Positions 10,926 through 18,887 of a stretch of 64,000 bases of DNA are shown here, one piece after another. The notes below the pieces were generated by a model. That model saw only the letters and a list, made by a program, of their open reading frames with translations, made no database searches and had not been told where the DNA came from. Position 1 is the first letter of the stretch; each line of letters starts with the position of its first letter. The translations under genes and the position numbers were made by a program. This DNA comes from Vibrio panuliri (lineage in GTDB: Bacteria; Pseudomonadota; Gammaproteobacteria; Enterobacterales; Vibrionaceae): NCBI RefSeq assembly GCF_009938205.1, contig NZ_AP019654.1, forward strand, positions 682,001-746,000, written 5' to 3'.

Positions 10926-11624
10926 ATGAACTTTGGACGCCACATTTCAGGCCAGTTTAACGTCGAACTTGAGTCGATTCGTACTCATGTCTTAACCATG
11001 GGTGGCTTGGTAGAGCAACAGCTTTCCTTTGCTATGCAGGCACTGCACAAAGATGATATTGAGTTGGCGCGTAAAGTGGTGCGTGATGATCATAAAGTGA
11101 ACTCAATGGAAGTGTCGATTGATGAAGCGTGCACACGTATTATCGCGAAACGTCAACCGACCGCCAAAGATCTGCGTTTGATTATGGCGATCATCAAAAC
11201 TATCACCGACCTTGAGCGTATTGGTGATGTTGCGACTCGCATTGCCAGAGTGGCGATTGAGAACCCATCGTCGAAAGATAAACCCTTCAATGTCTCTTTA
11301 GAGCCCCTTTGCCGCCAAGCCGTTAATATGTTGCATCAAGTGCTTGATGCTTTTGCTCGGATGGATGTGGATGCAGCCGCAGCGGTCTATAAGATGGATG
11401 ATCGCCTTGATGCTGAGTATGAGGCGGTGATTCGTCAATTGATGACGTATATGATGGAAGATCCAAAAAATATCCCGCAGATCTTACAGGTAATGTGGTC
11501 TGCCCGTGCGATTGAGCGTGTTGGCGACCGTTGTCAAAACATCTGTGAGTACATTATCTACTTTGTTAAGGGCAAAGATGTGCGTCACCTTGGTGAGCAG
11601 AGTATTGATGACGCACTGCGTTAA
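10926..11624 (+). CDS. phoU: PhoU, phosphate signalling regulator
   Basis: Cytoplasmic helical-bundle protein that links the Pst transporter to PhoR and keeps the Pho regulon off in high phosphate. The 232-aa protein has two PhoU repeats, each with the metal-binding type motif: [20 protein letters not shown] in the first and a second ending in [18 protein letters not shown]. Last gene of the pst operon, followed directly by an intrinsic terminator. Confidence 0.96.
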   Translation: MNFGRHISGQFNVELESIRTHVLTMGGLVEQQLSFAMQALHKDDIELARKVVRDDHKVNSMEVSIDEACTRIIAKRQPTAKDLRLIMAIIKTITDLERIGDVATRIARVAIENPSSKDKPFNVSLEPLCRQAVNMLHQVLDAFARMDVDAAAAVYKMDDRLDAEYEAVIRQLMTYMMEDPKNIPQILQVMWSARAIERVGDRCQNICEYIIYFVKGKDVRHLGEQSIDDALR

Positions 11625-11632
11625 AGAGAAAG

Positions 11633-11656
11633 GGCGTAGGGAACTACGCCTTTTTT
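11633..11656 (+). terminator. Terminator after phoU
   Basis: GGCGTAG-GGAA-CTACGCC stem followed by six T, starting 8 bases after the phoU stop. Confidence 0.9.
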
Positions 11657-11684
11657 GTGCGTAAATAGCACCACTTTGGCGATA

Positions 11685-12437
11685 TTAACTCAGCGATTTT
11701 AGTGCTGTGACTACCTGAGCAATTGTTGCAGTTGCGGTCACCGGCACGATGAAATCATCCAGATCTTGATTGCCCATTTTCGCTTGTTCGGCGATAAGCT
11801 TCATACCACTGGCGCGCGTAGTTTTACCCGATAAATGCAGTTGAGTGACACCTGTCGTTGTCGCAATGGTTTGGGCATTGTCTGGGGTCACACCTGCGCC
11901 AGCCATAATCGCGAAGCGGCCATTGGCAAGCTCAACCATCTGTTTTAGTACCGCAATGCCTTGTTCTGCGTTGGGGGCGAGTCCTGAAGTTAGAATACGT
12001 TCACAACCTAGCTCGGCAATGAGCTCAATCGCTTGGGCAAAATCGCGGCACTGATCGATCGCACGGTGGAAGGTAATGCCTAAATTGTGTTGATGGGCAC
12101 GCTCAGCCAATCGCTTGGCGTGAGTCATATCAATATCACCCATTGCGGTTAATGTTCCAAACACCACGCCCTGAAGACCAGCTTGGGCGGCGGCATCAAT
12201 ATCAAGCAGCATGGATTCAATCTCTTCCTCACTATAAAGGAAGTCGCCTTGACGAGGGCGAATCATGGCATAAACCGGAATCTTAGAAACTCTGCTTGCT
12301 TGTTGCATAAAACCAAAACTGGGTGTTAAACCACCTAGGGCAAGCGAAGAGCACAGCTCAATACGATCTGCTCCTCCTGCCATTGCATAGTGCAGAGACT
12401 CTAGGTTATCGATACACACTTCGACTTGGAATGTCAT
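11685..12437 (-). CDS. cutC: CutC family protein
   Basis: TIM-barrel protein of the CutC family, 250 aa. The family name comes from a copper-tolerance phenotype in E. coli, later questioned; the biochemical role is uncertain. Family blocks are clear: the N-terminal [49 protein letters not shown] and the [10 protein letters not shown] loop. It is monocistronic, reading toward the phoU terminator, with a 150-bp spacer upstream to the tRNA terminator. Confidence 0.93.
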   Translation of the reverse strand: MTFQVEVCIDNLESLHYAMAGGADRIELCSSLALGGLTPSFGFMQQASRVSKIPVYAMIRPRQGDFLYSEEEIESMLLDIDAAAQAGLQGVVFGTLTAMGDIDMTHAKRLAERAHQHNLGITFHRAIDQCRDFAQAIELIAELGCERILTSGLAPNAEQGIAVLKQMVELANGRFAIMAGAGVTPDNAQTIATTTGVTQLHLSGKTTRASGMKLIAEQAKMGNQDLDDFIVPVTATATIAQVVTALKSLS

Positions 12438-12591
12438 GACTTATTCTCGTATAGATATGGACAAGACTATTCTAGCTGACTGGGTTGTGCAGAATAGGGT
12501 AAAAATCACGAGATTGTTTTCCACGATTGGTGAAATGACTCTGCGCTGGGTAGGAAAATAGGCGCAGAGAGTAACATGGAGCTTAGAAACG

Positions 12592-12616
12592 AAAAAAGCC
12601 AGCTCGATGAGCTGGC
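12592..12616 (-). terminator. Terminator of the tRNA-Tyr transcript
   Basis: Stem GCCAGCTC-GAT-GAGCTGGC (12598-12616), followed on the minus strand by a run of T (A run at 12592-12597 on plus). It lies 10 bases beyond the 3' end of the distal tRNA. Confidence 0.88.
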
Positions 12617-12625
12617 TTTTCAATA

Positions 12626-12710
<85 letters not shown>

Positions 12711-12790
12711 AGGGTGTTTTTATACTTAAGTGATGTTTTCCCAACACAGAACTCAAGTTGTTTCTCACGATAATCTCGTAAGAAGAAAGA

Positions 12791-12875
<85 letters not shown>

Positions 12876-12932
12876 AGGGTATTTTTATACTTAAGTGATG
12901 TTTTCCCAACTCATCCCTCAAGTGCGGAGCGC

Positions 12933-12960
12933 ATCATAGCAAACTCATAAACACTGTAAA
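12933..12960 (-). promoter_or_regulatory. Sigma-70 promoter for the tRNA-Tyr pair
   Basis: On the minus strand: -35 TTTACA (12955-12960), a 16-base spacer, -10 TATGAT (12933-12938), then a GC-rich discriminator GCGCTCCGC. The GC-rich discriminator is typical of stringently controlled stable-RNA promoters. Confidence 0.82.
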
Positions 12961-13183
12961 GAGTTTTTCTTCTAATTTTGAGTTGAATGGTGTCTTTTTG
13001 GACAAAGAGCTTTGTAATTAATCATTTTAAGGCAGATTTGGGCGCTTCTTATTACGCCAGTCCCCTCTTTTGACTTCGCAAATCACGGCAATGGCAACGG
13101 TCAGCTAAACCTACCGCCAAACATAATTACTTTTATTGAGCTAAATGTCGATACGATCACTTTTTAACTTTGCATTGTGGTTA

Positions 13184-13205
13184 ATTCGTGAACGTTATCA
13201 CTTTC
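13184..13205 (+). promoter_or_regulatory. CRP-cAMP site at the PTS operon promoter
   Basis: CGTGA-ACGTTA-TCACT matches TGTGA-N6-TCACA at 8 of 10 core positions. Its centre (13194.5) is about 41.5 bases before the start point expected from the -10 TAATAT at 13224-13229, the classical class II activator position. This implies carbon-catabolite control. Confidence 0.68.
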
Positions 13206-13235
13206 AAATTAGGTTTATTTTACTAATATGCTCTC

Positions 13236-13270
13236 AACCTGTACATACAGATGCAGGTTGTGTACAGGTT
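13236..13270. promoter_or_regulatory. Putative GntR operator in the PTS promoter
   Basis: A perfect 10-base inverted repeat, AACCTGTACA (13236-13245) and TGTACAGGTT (13261-13270), separated by 15 bases that contain a further CAGGTT half. It starts at the predicted transcription start, so a bound repressor would block initiation. The same AACCTGTA core occurs before the GntR gene at 17668. Confidence 0.65.
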
Positions 13271-13283
13271 TGTGAGGAATAGC

Positions 13284-13676
13284 ATGATTGGAATTATCGT
13301 TACAGGTCATATTCATTTCGCTTCAGGAATGAAAAGTGCAGTTGAAGCAATTGTCGGTCAACAGCAAGATATTGAATATATAGACTTTATTGAAGGTACG
13401 TCTCGAGAAGATTTAGAGGCGTTGTTAATCGAAGCCTATCAAAAAGTTGATCAAGGTGATGGCGTGCTGTTTTGTACAGATGTGCCATCAGGAACCCCAT
13501 TCCAAGTTTCTGCGCAAATCTGTACAGATAGAAAACCATCGGCTGCATTGACAGGGTCCAACATCAGTATTCTTACAGAAGCGGCGATGGAGAGAGACTC
13601 GTTCACAAATGTTGCGGATTTGGTGTGTCATCTCACTGAGGTGGGTAAGTTGGCGATTCAGAGTATTTCATTTTAG
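13284..13676 (+). CDS. Mannose-family PTS enzyme IIA component
   Basis: Cytoplasmic phosphocarrier that takes phosphate from HPr and passes it to IIB. ATG 13284 is chosen because TGAGGA precedes it and the protein then begins MIGIIVTGHIHFASGMK, with the phosphorylated histidine expected at His9. A longer frame from 13251 would run through the operator. The 130 aa equal a lone IIA-Man domain, and the CTDVPSGTPFQVS segment resembles the substrate-loop region of AgaF-like IIA proteins. First gene of a five-gene operon. Confidence 0.9.
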   Translation: MIGIIVTGHIHFASGMKSAVEAIVGQQQDIEYIDFIEGTSREDLEALLIEAYQKVDQGDGVLFCTDVPSGTPFQVSAQICTDRKPSAALTGSNISILTEAAMERDSFTNVADLVCHLTEVGKLAIQSISF

Positions 13677-13694
13677 AAAATTACGGAGCTCAAT

Positions 13695-14165
13695 ATGATT
13701 AAACATTTACGCATTGATCATAGGTTACTACATGGTCAAGTTGTCTACTCGTGGCTTAAAACGATTGATTGCAATGCCATTATTATCGCCAATGATCTTG
13801 TCTCGGAAGATGAAACTCGTTCGAAATTATTAATGATGTCGGCACCTTCTGATAAGAAAACCATCATTCGTCCCGTTGAAGCGACAGCAAAAATACTCAA
13901 TGACGAACGCAATGAGAAAGTGAAGTTCTTTGTTATCGTCGAAACGTTAGCGGATGCCGCTAAATTGGCGGAACTCGTCCCATCGGTAAGCAGTATTAAC
14001 GTAGGCTCAATTCGTAAAACCGACGGTGCAGAAGCCATCAATAATGCGGTGTTCTTGAACAGTGAACATAAGGACATGCTGCGCAGCTTGGCGGAAAGAG
14101 GCGTGGAAATAGAAGCGCGTCAAATTGCTGATGATGTGAAGATTGACCTGACTACCAAGTTATAG
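13695..14165 (+). CDS. Mannose-family PTS enzyme IIB component
   Basis: Phosphotransfer protein that phosphorylates the incoming sugar at the IIC/IID channel. The 156 aa match a complete IIB-Man/Sor domain. The active-site motif IDHRLLHGQV is at the N terminus with the phosphorylated histidine at position 13, and VGSIRKTDGA is the typical downstream block. It is 18 bp after IIA with GGAG upstream of the ATG, and 11 bp before IIC. Confidence 0.93.
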   Translation: MIKHLRIDHRLLHGQVVYSWLKTIDCNAIIIANDLVSEDETRSKLLMMSAPSDKKTIIRPVEATAKILNDERNEKVKFFVIVETLADAAKLAELVPSVSSINVGSIRKTDGAEAINNAVFLNSEHKDMLRSLAERGVEIEARQIADDVKIDLTTKL

Positions 14166-14176
14166 GGGAGAGAATT

Positions 14177-14971
14177 ATGGACGCAGTAACGTTACCTCTT
14201 TGGCCCGCATTTTTAGTTTCATTGGTTACCTTGTTTGGTTACATGGATTACATGTTTGGTTCTCCAATGATCAACCGCCCTATTGTTCTCGCGCCTCTCG
14301 TAGGTTTGGCATTGGGGGATATCGAAACAGGTATTTTGATGGGCGCGGCACTTGAACTCGTGTTTATGGGCGTGGTCACTATTGGCTCGGCAACGCCACC
14401 CGATACGGTGACAGGTTCTGTGATGGGCACTGCTTTGGCGATGATGACCGGTCAAGGCGTCGAAATTGCCTTAGCGTTGGCACTGCCGATTGCGATGTTA
14501 ACGCAGTCGCTAAAAATTACCGTTAACACAGTCAGAGCGACTCGGATGCCGAAGGCTATGGAACTGGCTGAAAAAGGGGATACAAAAGCACTGGGAAGGC
14601 TGCACTGGTTCCTTTTCACTTGGATGGCTATTCCAATGATGTTCGTGACTTTTATATCGGTATTGGTTGGTGTTGATGCCGTTAAAGGTGCGATTGAAGT
14701 GATTCCACAAGTCGTTCTGGATGGTATCGCGGTATCGGCAAAAATATTGCCTGCAGTTGGTTTCGCACTATTGCTTAAGTTGTTGTGGAACCGAGAAATA
14801 AAAGTCTTCTTCTACTTAGGTTTCTTGTTGGCAACATTGTTCAAACTATCGATTCTAGGTATCGCGCTATTAGGAGCAATCATTGCGCTGGTGCTGACTG
14901 AACGCATGAACTCAAACAATAGCAATAATAGTGACGATAGTGACTCTGATGAGGTGGTGATTTATGAGTAG
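14177..14971 (+). CDS. Mannose-family PTS enzyme IIC component
   Basis: Integral membrane sugar channel subunit, 264 aa with about seven hydrophobic segments. Family motifs include MDYMFGSPMINRPIVLAPLV and the GAALELVFMGVVTIGSA block. Good ribosome binding site (GGGGAG). The last ~20 residues are an unusual low-complexity tail of Asn, Ser and Asp encoded by AAT/AGC/GAT-rich codons, which looks like a slippage-prone extension. It overlaps IID by 8 bp, so translation is probably coupled. Confidence 0.92.
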   Translation: MDAVTLPLWPAFLVSLVTLFGYMDYMFGSPMINRPIVLAPLVGLALGDIETGILMGAALELVFMGVVTIGSATPPDTVTGSVMGTALAMMTGQGVEIALALALPIAMLTQSLKITVNTVRATRMPKAMELAEKGDTKALGRLHWFLFTWMAIPMMFVTFISVLVGVDAVKGAIEVIPQVVLDGIAVSAKILPAVGFALLLKLLWNREIKVFFYLGFLLATLFKLSILGIALLGAIIALVLTERMNSNNSNNSDDSDSDEVVIYE

Positions 14972-15812
14972 TTTTCAAGCAACAAATCCATTGAGCCCAA
15001 GTGAAGCTATCGATCAAATTGATAAGCAGGTGCTACGCGATATTTTCCTTCGCTCAAATACGTTGGAGTTGTCCTTCAACTACGAAAAAATGCAGGCTCT
15101 AGGCTTTTGTTATTCAATCACGCCTGCGCTAGAAGCCTATTATCGTGATTCGAAGCCGCAGTTGTCAGATGCCTTAGTGCGAAATATGGCGTTATTTAAT
15201 ATTACGCCGGCTATGTCGCCATTTGTTCTAGGCGTGGCGGCTTCGTTGGAAAAAGAAGTCAGTAAAAACCCTAAAATGCAATCAAGCATGGTGAACAACA
15301 TCAAGTCTTCATTGATGGCGCCGTTGTCAGGGATTGGTGATTCATTCTTCTGGGGAACATTCCGCATTATCGCCGCTGGTATTGGTATTAGTATGGCTCA
15401 ACAAGGCTCAATTATGGGTATGTTGATGTTTCTACTTTTGTTCAATATTCCTAACTATGGTGTGCGTTGGTTTGGTCTTAATTTAGGTTTTAAGTTAGGT
15501 ACAAAACTTATTGACCAAATGGCTTCAGGTAACGTGATTGACCGGATAAACAAGATCTTCGGTATTGTTGGTTTAATGTGTGTGGGTGGTATGACCGCCA
15601 CAATGGTTAAACTCAACTTAGCCACTGAAATAGAAGTGTCCGGTGCGATTGTTAACTTCCAAAATATTCTAGACCAAATATTACCGAATATCTTGCCGTT
15701 AGGGGCAACGCTGCTGTGTTATAAGCTGATTCAAAATGGACACTCAGTAAATAAGATTTTGGTTGGAATTATTGTTGCCAGCATTGCTGGTAAAGCAGTT
15801 GGTTTATTGTAG
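14964..15812 (+). CDS. Mannose-family PTS enzyme IID component
   Basis: Second membrane subunit of the PTS permease, 282 aa, found only in the mannose family. Hallmarks are LRDIFLRSNTLELSFNYEKMQ near the N terminus, the conserved SSLMAPLSGIGDSFFWGTFR, and a C-terminal hydrophobic helix ending KAVGLL. Start overlaps the IIC end; the stop is 12 bp before the SIS gene. IIA-IIB-IIC-IID in this order as separate proteins resembles the Aga, Sor and Gfr systems rather than ManXYZ, where IIA and IIB are fused. Confidence 0.93.
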   Translation: MSSFQATNPLSPSEAIDQIDKQVLRDIFLRSNTLELSFNYEKMQALGFCYSITPALEAYYRDSKPQLSDALVRNMALFNITPAMSPFVLGVAASLEKEVSKNPKMQSSMVNNIKSSLMAPLSGIGDSFFWGTFRIIAAGIGISMAQQGSIMGMLMFLLLFNIPNYGVRWFGLNLGFKLGTKLIDQMASGNVIDRINKIFGIVGLMCVGGMTATMVKLNLATEIEVSGAIVNFQNILDQILPNILPLGATLLCYKLIQNGHSVNKILVGIIVASIAGKAVGLL

Positions 15813-15824
15813 AGGGATTTTCCA

Positions 15825-16856
15825 GTGAATAATATGATGACATATATCAATCAGCAGCCTGAGATTTTGAGCTTAATCGCTTCGGGTGAAAATTTGCCTA
15901 GTATTCGAGCGGCTCTGGCAAAAGTGCTTTCTGGTCAGGTTGCGCAATTGAAAGTAGTTATGGTCGCTTCAGGGACTTCTTTAAATGCGGCTCGTGTTGC
16001 GGCTGAGCATTTTCCTTGTCCGGTTGAGTATTATTATCCCTATGACTTTACCACCTACAATAATCTGGCATCTTATGATGAAAACACATTATTTATCTTT
16101 ATTTCTCAAGGTGGTTCGAGCCTGTCTACCTATGCGGCATTGCAACATGTTAAAGGTAAGTTTAAGACACTGGCGTTAGTCGGTGACGCAACAAAACCTA
16201 TTGCATTAGAAGCTGATGCAGCGATTGAGTTTGGCTGCGGGTTAGAAACGGTCATCTACCGAACGAAAGGCTATACATCCTCACTGCTAACTCTGTGTTC
16301 TGTTGCTGCAGAACTCGCGGGTAGTGGCAAATTAGAGCCTTATCAACAACAAGCACAAAGTCTTCCATCGTTTATGCGTTCTAGCGAAGCATTTGTTGAA
16401 ACACATTTGTGCGAAATGTCGGAGTGCTCTGCTTGGATGGTTGCGGGTTCAGGTATCAACAATGTTACTGCTGTAGAAGGGGCTTTAAAGATCATTGAAA
16501 CGATTCGAGTTCCCTCCATGGCATTTGACTTGGAAGAGTTCATTCATGGTGCACAAAACTCAATCGTTGATACGACTCGAGTGGTGGTGATTGAAAACTT
16601 TGATGATCAGGAAAATAAAGCATTCAACTTGTTTAGAGCATTACGCTTAATCGGTATTAAAGCTTATTTAATCGCCGCTAAACCTCATCAAGAGTTGCAA
16701 GAATTTATATTAGTTCGACCTGAGCACCTGATCGATGAAGTGACAGCAGTAATACCACTACAACATATTAGCTTCTTAGTTTCTCAAGCTAGAGGGGTTG
16801 ATTTAACTAAGCCGGGGTTGCCTAAGTTATCAGAGCATCTGGCTAAGTCATTATAA
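15825..16856 (+). CDS. SIS-domain sugar-phosphate isomerase/deglycase
   Basis: Cytoplasmic enzyme with two SIS domains, 343 aa, like the isomerase half of GlmS, FrlB and the Gfr deglycases. The GTG start has AGAGGG 8-9 bases upstream. Phosphosugar-binding blocks are ASGTSLNAARVAAE (~residue 49), ISQGGSSLSTYAAL (~93) and the DLEEFIHG segment (~235), which holds the Glu/His pair typical of GlmS-like catalysis. Coupled to a PTS, it should act on the imported sugar-6-phosphate, probably an amino-sugar or an amine-linked (fructosamine or glucosamine-type) sugar. The substrate cannot be fixed from sequence. Confidence 0.88.
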   Translation: MNNMMTYINQQPEILSLIASGENLPSIRAALAKVLSGQVAQLKVVMVASGTSLNAARVAAEHFPCPVEYYYPYDFTTYNNLASYDENTLFIFISQGGSSLSTYAALQHVKGKFKTLALVGDATKPIALEADAAIEFGCGLETVIYRTKGYTSSLLTLCSVAAELAGSGKLEPYQQQAQSLPSFMRSSEAFVETHLCEMSECSAWMVAGSGINNVTAVEGALKIIETIRVPSMAFDLEEFIHGAQNSIVDTTRVVVIENFDDQENKAFNLFRALRLIGIKAYLIAAKPHQELQEFILVRPEHLIDEVTAVIPLQHISFLVSQARGVDLTKPGLPKLSEHLAKSL

Positions 16857-16882
16857 TATCCGACACCCCCTGTAGGATATTT

Positions 16883-16915
16883 AGGAGCCTTACATTAAGT
16901 ACGGCTCCTTTTTTT
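16883..16915 (+). terminator. Terminator of the PTS-SIS operon
   Basis: Stem AGGAGCC / GGCTCCT with a 13-base loop, followed by seven T. A second small dyad, ATATCC/GGATAT (16856-16880), sits just before it. Confidence 0.88.
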
Positions 16916-16928
16916 GTATTTTAAGCGG

Positions 16929-17654
16929 CTATTCTGAGCGTTTAGCGACTTGATTAATTTCAATCAATTTCGAATTGGAGATAGAGGTGTTTACTTCAAA
17001 CGGCGTTCCGTCTTTAAGGTATGTCACTTCTCGTACACACATTACGGGTTGGTTTGGTGCTAAGTCTAATAAATTACGTACGTTTTCATCTTCGACAATG
17101 ATAGGTTTGAGTTGTTGCAAACTCTCATTCACTTTTTGTTTTGTCGTGGTTTCGACGTACTTGTATTTAGATTTTTCAAGGATCGATACGTTTAAATTAG
17201 GAAACATAGAGACAGGCATGAAAAAGTCTTCAAGCGTAATAGGGATACTGTCAAACTGCATTAAACGAACAATATGATAAACATAATCTGATGTCTTAAT
17301 ATGCAGTTCCTGAGCAATTTGCTCGTCAGGTTTCTCAATATTTATCGATATGACTTTTCGCTTTGCCAACATCCCTTGCTGTTTTGCGCGTTCGTTAAAC
17401 GAGGTCAGTTCATGATAATGGGTTTGTTTGACTAATTTAGGTTCGCCAACAAATAGCCCAGAGCCATTTACGCGATAAATTAAACCTTCATCAATCAGCG
17501 TTCGAGTCGCTTCTCGAATTGTCATCCGGCTCATATTAAATTGCTTAGCGAGCGCACTTTCAGAGCCGAGCTTATCTCCTTTGCGAAGTTGATTGTTCTT
17601 AATAAATCGAACAATGTGTTCGCAAACCTCTTGCTTCTTCGTTTTTGCCATCAT
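16929..17654 (-). CDS. GntR family (HutC/UTRA) transcriptional regulator
   Basis: Probable repressor of the adjacent PTS operon, 241 aa from ATG 17654 (a second ATG follows directly). Winged helix in the first ~70 residues: KGDKLGSESALAKQFNMSRMTIREATRTL is the recognition region, followed by VNGSGLFVG. The C-terminal UTRA effector domain (residues ~85-235) usually binds a sugar phosphate or amino-sugar phosphate in this subfamily. An AACCTGTATAGACA site lies immediately upstream of its start, which suggests autoregulation. A start 17 codons earlier would add a hydrophobic leader and run through that site, so I reject it. Confidence 0.9.
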   Translation of the reverse strand: MMAKTKKQEVCEHIVRFIKNNQLRKGDKLGSESALAKQFNMSRMTIREATRTLIDEGLIYRVNGSGLFVGEPKLVKQTHYHELTSFNERAKQQGMLAKRKVISINIEKPDEQIAQELHIKTSDYVYHIVRLMQFDSIPITLEDFFMPVSMFPNLNVSILEKSKYKYVETTTKQKVNESLQQLKPIIVEDENVRNLLDLAPNQPVMCVREVTYLKDGTPFEVNTSISNSKLIEINQVAKRSE

Positions 17655-17667
17655 CAGAACTGCTAGT

Positions 17668-17681
17668 AACCTGTATAGACA
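17668..17681. promoter_or_regulatory. Putative GntR operator before the regulator gene
   Basis: AACCTGTATAGACA shares AACCTGTA plus a matching purine/pyrimidine pattern with both arms of the inverted repeat in the PTS promoter. TGTATAGACA also fits the GT-N-TA-N-AC type core of HutC-subfamily sites. Confidence 0.55.
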
Positions 17682-17834
17682 TATTATGAGGCAATCGAGG
17701 ATCACCTTGCAACTCTATCCACAGTGTTACTCCGTATTAAAAGGAGAATCGAATCTAGGATTTACATTCCTTGACGTTATTCGAGGATTTTTGAGGTTAA
17801 AATATCGGTAGATATAAATGGATGACTACAAACG

Positions 17835-18887
17835 ATGAAAAACAAACTGATTTTAAGCTTACTGACGGTTGCCATATTGAGTGCATCGCCGGCTGTTTTG
17901 GCGAAACGCCCGCAGGGTCCTCAAGCAGTCACTGTCGTGACTGAGCAAGTTCAAACTCACCAAGTCTCTCAATCGCTCTCATTGGTGGGTAAGTTGGAAG
18001 CGGCACAATCGGTGATGGTTTCACCTGAAACGACAGGTAAAGTCGAGCAAATTGCTGTTTCGGCTAATCAAACGGTGAAAAAAGGGCAGTTGCTGATCCA
18101 GCTAAATGATGACAAGGCGCGTGCTGCGGTGAAAGAAGCTAACGCTTATCTGAAGGATGAACAGCGCAAGTTGAAAGAGTTTGAACGTCTTGTTACTCGT
18201 AATGCGATCACCCAAACTGAAATTGACGCGCAAAAAGCCAGTGTCGAAATTGCCCAAGCTCGTTTAGACGCCGCGAACGCCGACCTTAAAGATCTTCATA
18301 TTAGTGCACCTTTTGCTGGTACGGTCGGCTTTATTGATTTTAGCCGCGGAAAAATGGTTTCTGCTGGCACAGAACTGCTGTCATTAGATGACCTCTCAGT
18401 GATGGAGTTGGATCTGCAAGTCCCTGAGCGTTATTTATCGCAAATCTCTAAGGGGATGGAAGTAACGGCGACGACCAGTGCTTGGGATGACGTTGTTTTC
18501 AGTGGTGAGGTGATTGGCATCGATTCTCGTATTAACCAAGAGACACTGAATTTACGCGTGAGAATTCATTTTTCCAATCAAGACCTTAAGCTAAAGCCGG
18601 GGATGCTTGTGCTCGCGGATATGGACTTCCCAGCTATTAATGCCCCGATTATTCCGGTCCAAGCTTTGGAATACTCAGGAACTAAGCGTTATGTGTACGT
18701 CATCGGAGATGATAATGTTGCGCAGCGTACTGAAGTGATTCTTGGTGCCCGAGTGGAAAATCAAGTGGTGATCAATAAAGGCTTAAAGATTGGTCAGCGT
18801 ATTGTTGTGCAAGGTATCGTTAACATGCGTGATGGCGCGAATGTCATCGAGCAGGGCAGCAAGCCAGCGGTAAAAGGTGACAAGTAA
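17835..18887 (+). CDS. RND efflux periplasmic adaptor (membrane fusion protein)
   Basis: HlyD-like adaptor that connects an inner-membrane RND pump to a TolC-type outer-membrane channel, 350 aa. Signal peptide: MKNKLILSLLTVAILSASPAVLA. The biotin-lipoyl-like halves (VSPETTGKVEQIAVSANQTV and the later DLHISAPFAGTVGFIDFSRG) flank a short alpha-hairpin of about 70 residues. The beta-barrel and membrane-proximal domains follow. The stop codon overlaps the next gene's ATG by one base. No lipobox, so it is probably not lipid-anchored. Substrate unknown. Confidence 0.93.
   Translation: MKNKLILSLLTVAILSASPAVLAKRPQGPQAVTVVTEQVQTHQVSQSLSLVGKLEAAQSVMVSPETTGKVEQIAVSANQTVKKGQLLIQLNDDKARAAVKEANAYLKDEQRKLKEFERLVTRNAITQTEIDAQKASVEIAQARLDAANADLKDLHISAPFAGTVGFIDFSRGKMVSAGTELLSLDDLSVMELDLQVPERYLSQISKGMEVTATTSAWDDVVFSGEVIGIDSRINQETLNLRVRIHFSNQDLKLKPGMLVLADMDFPAINAPIIPVQALEYSGTKRYVYVIGDDNVAQRTEVILGARVENQVVINKGLKIGQRIVVQGIVNMRDGANVIEQGSKPAVKGDK

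Larger units (their letters stand above)
12876..13283. other. Region between tRNA-Tyr and the PTS operon
   Basis: 408 bases without a supported gene. The left part holds the tRNA promoter. The right part holds a CRP-like site (13184-13205), a -10 element (13224-13229) and a putative operator (13236-13270) for the PTS operon. In between, a frame from ATG 12987 gives 28 residues to TGA 13071-13073 and then stays open to 13139; I see no ribosome binding site and do not call it. Confidence 0.7.

Noticed and set aside
12539..12569. CTCTGCGC/GCGCAGAG dyad between cutC and the tRNA terminator
   Set aside because: No T run on either strand, and it lies beyond the stronger terminator at 12592-12616.
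12987..13139. 28-codon frame interrupted by TGA, then open for 22 codons, between tRNA-Tyr and the PTS operon
   Set aside because: No ribosome binding site and no recognisable protein feature; too short to support.
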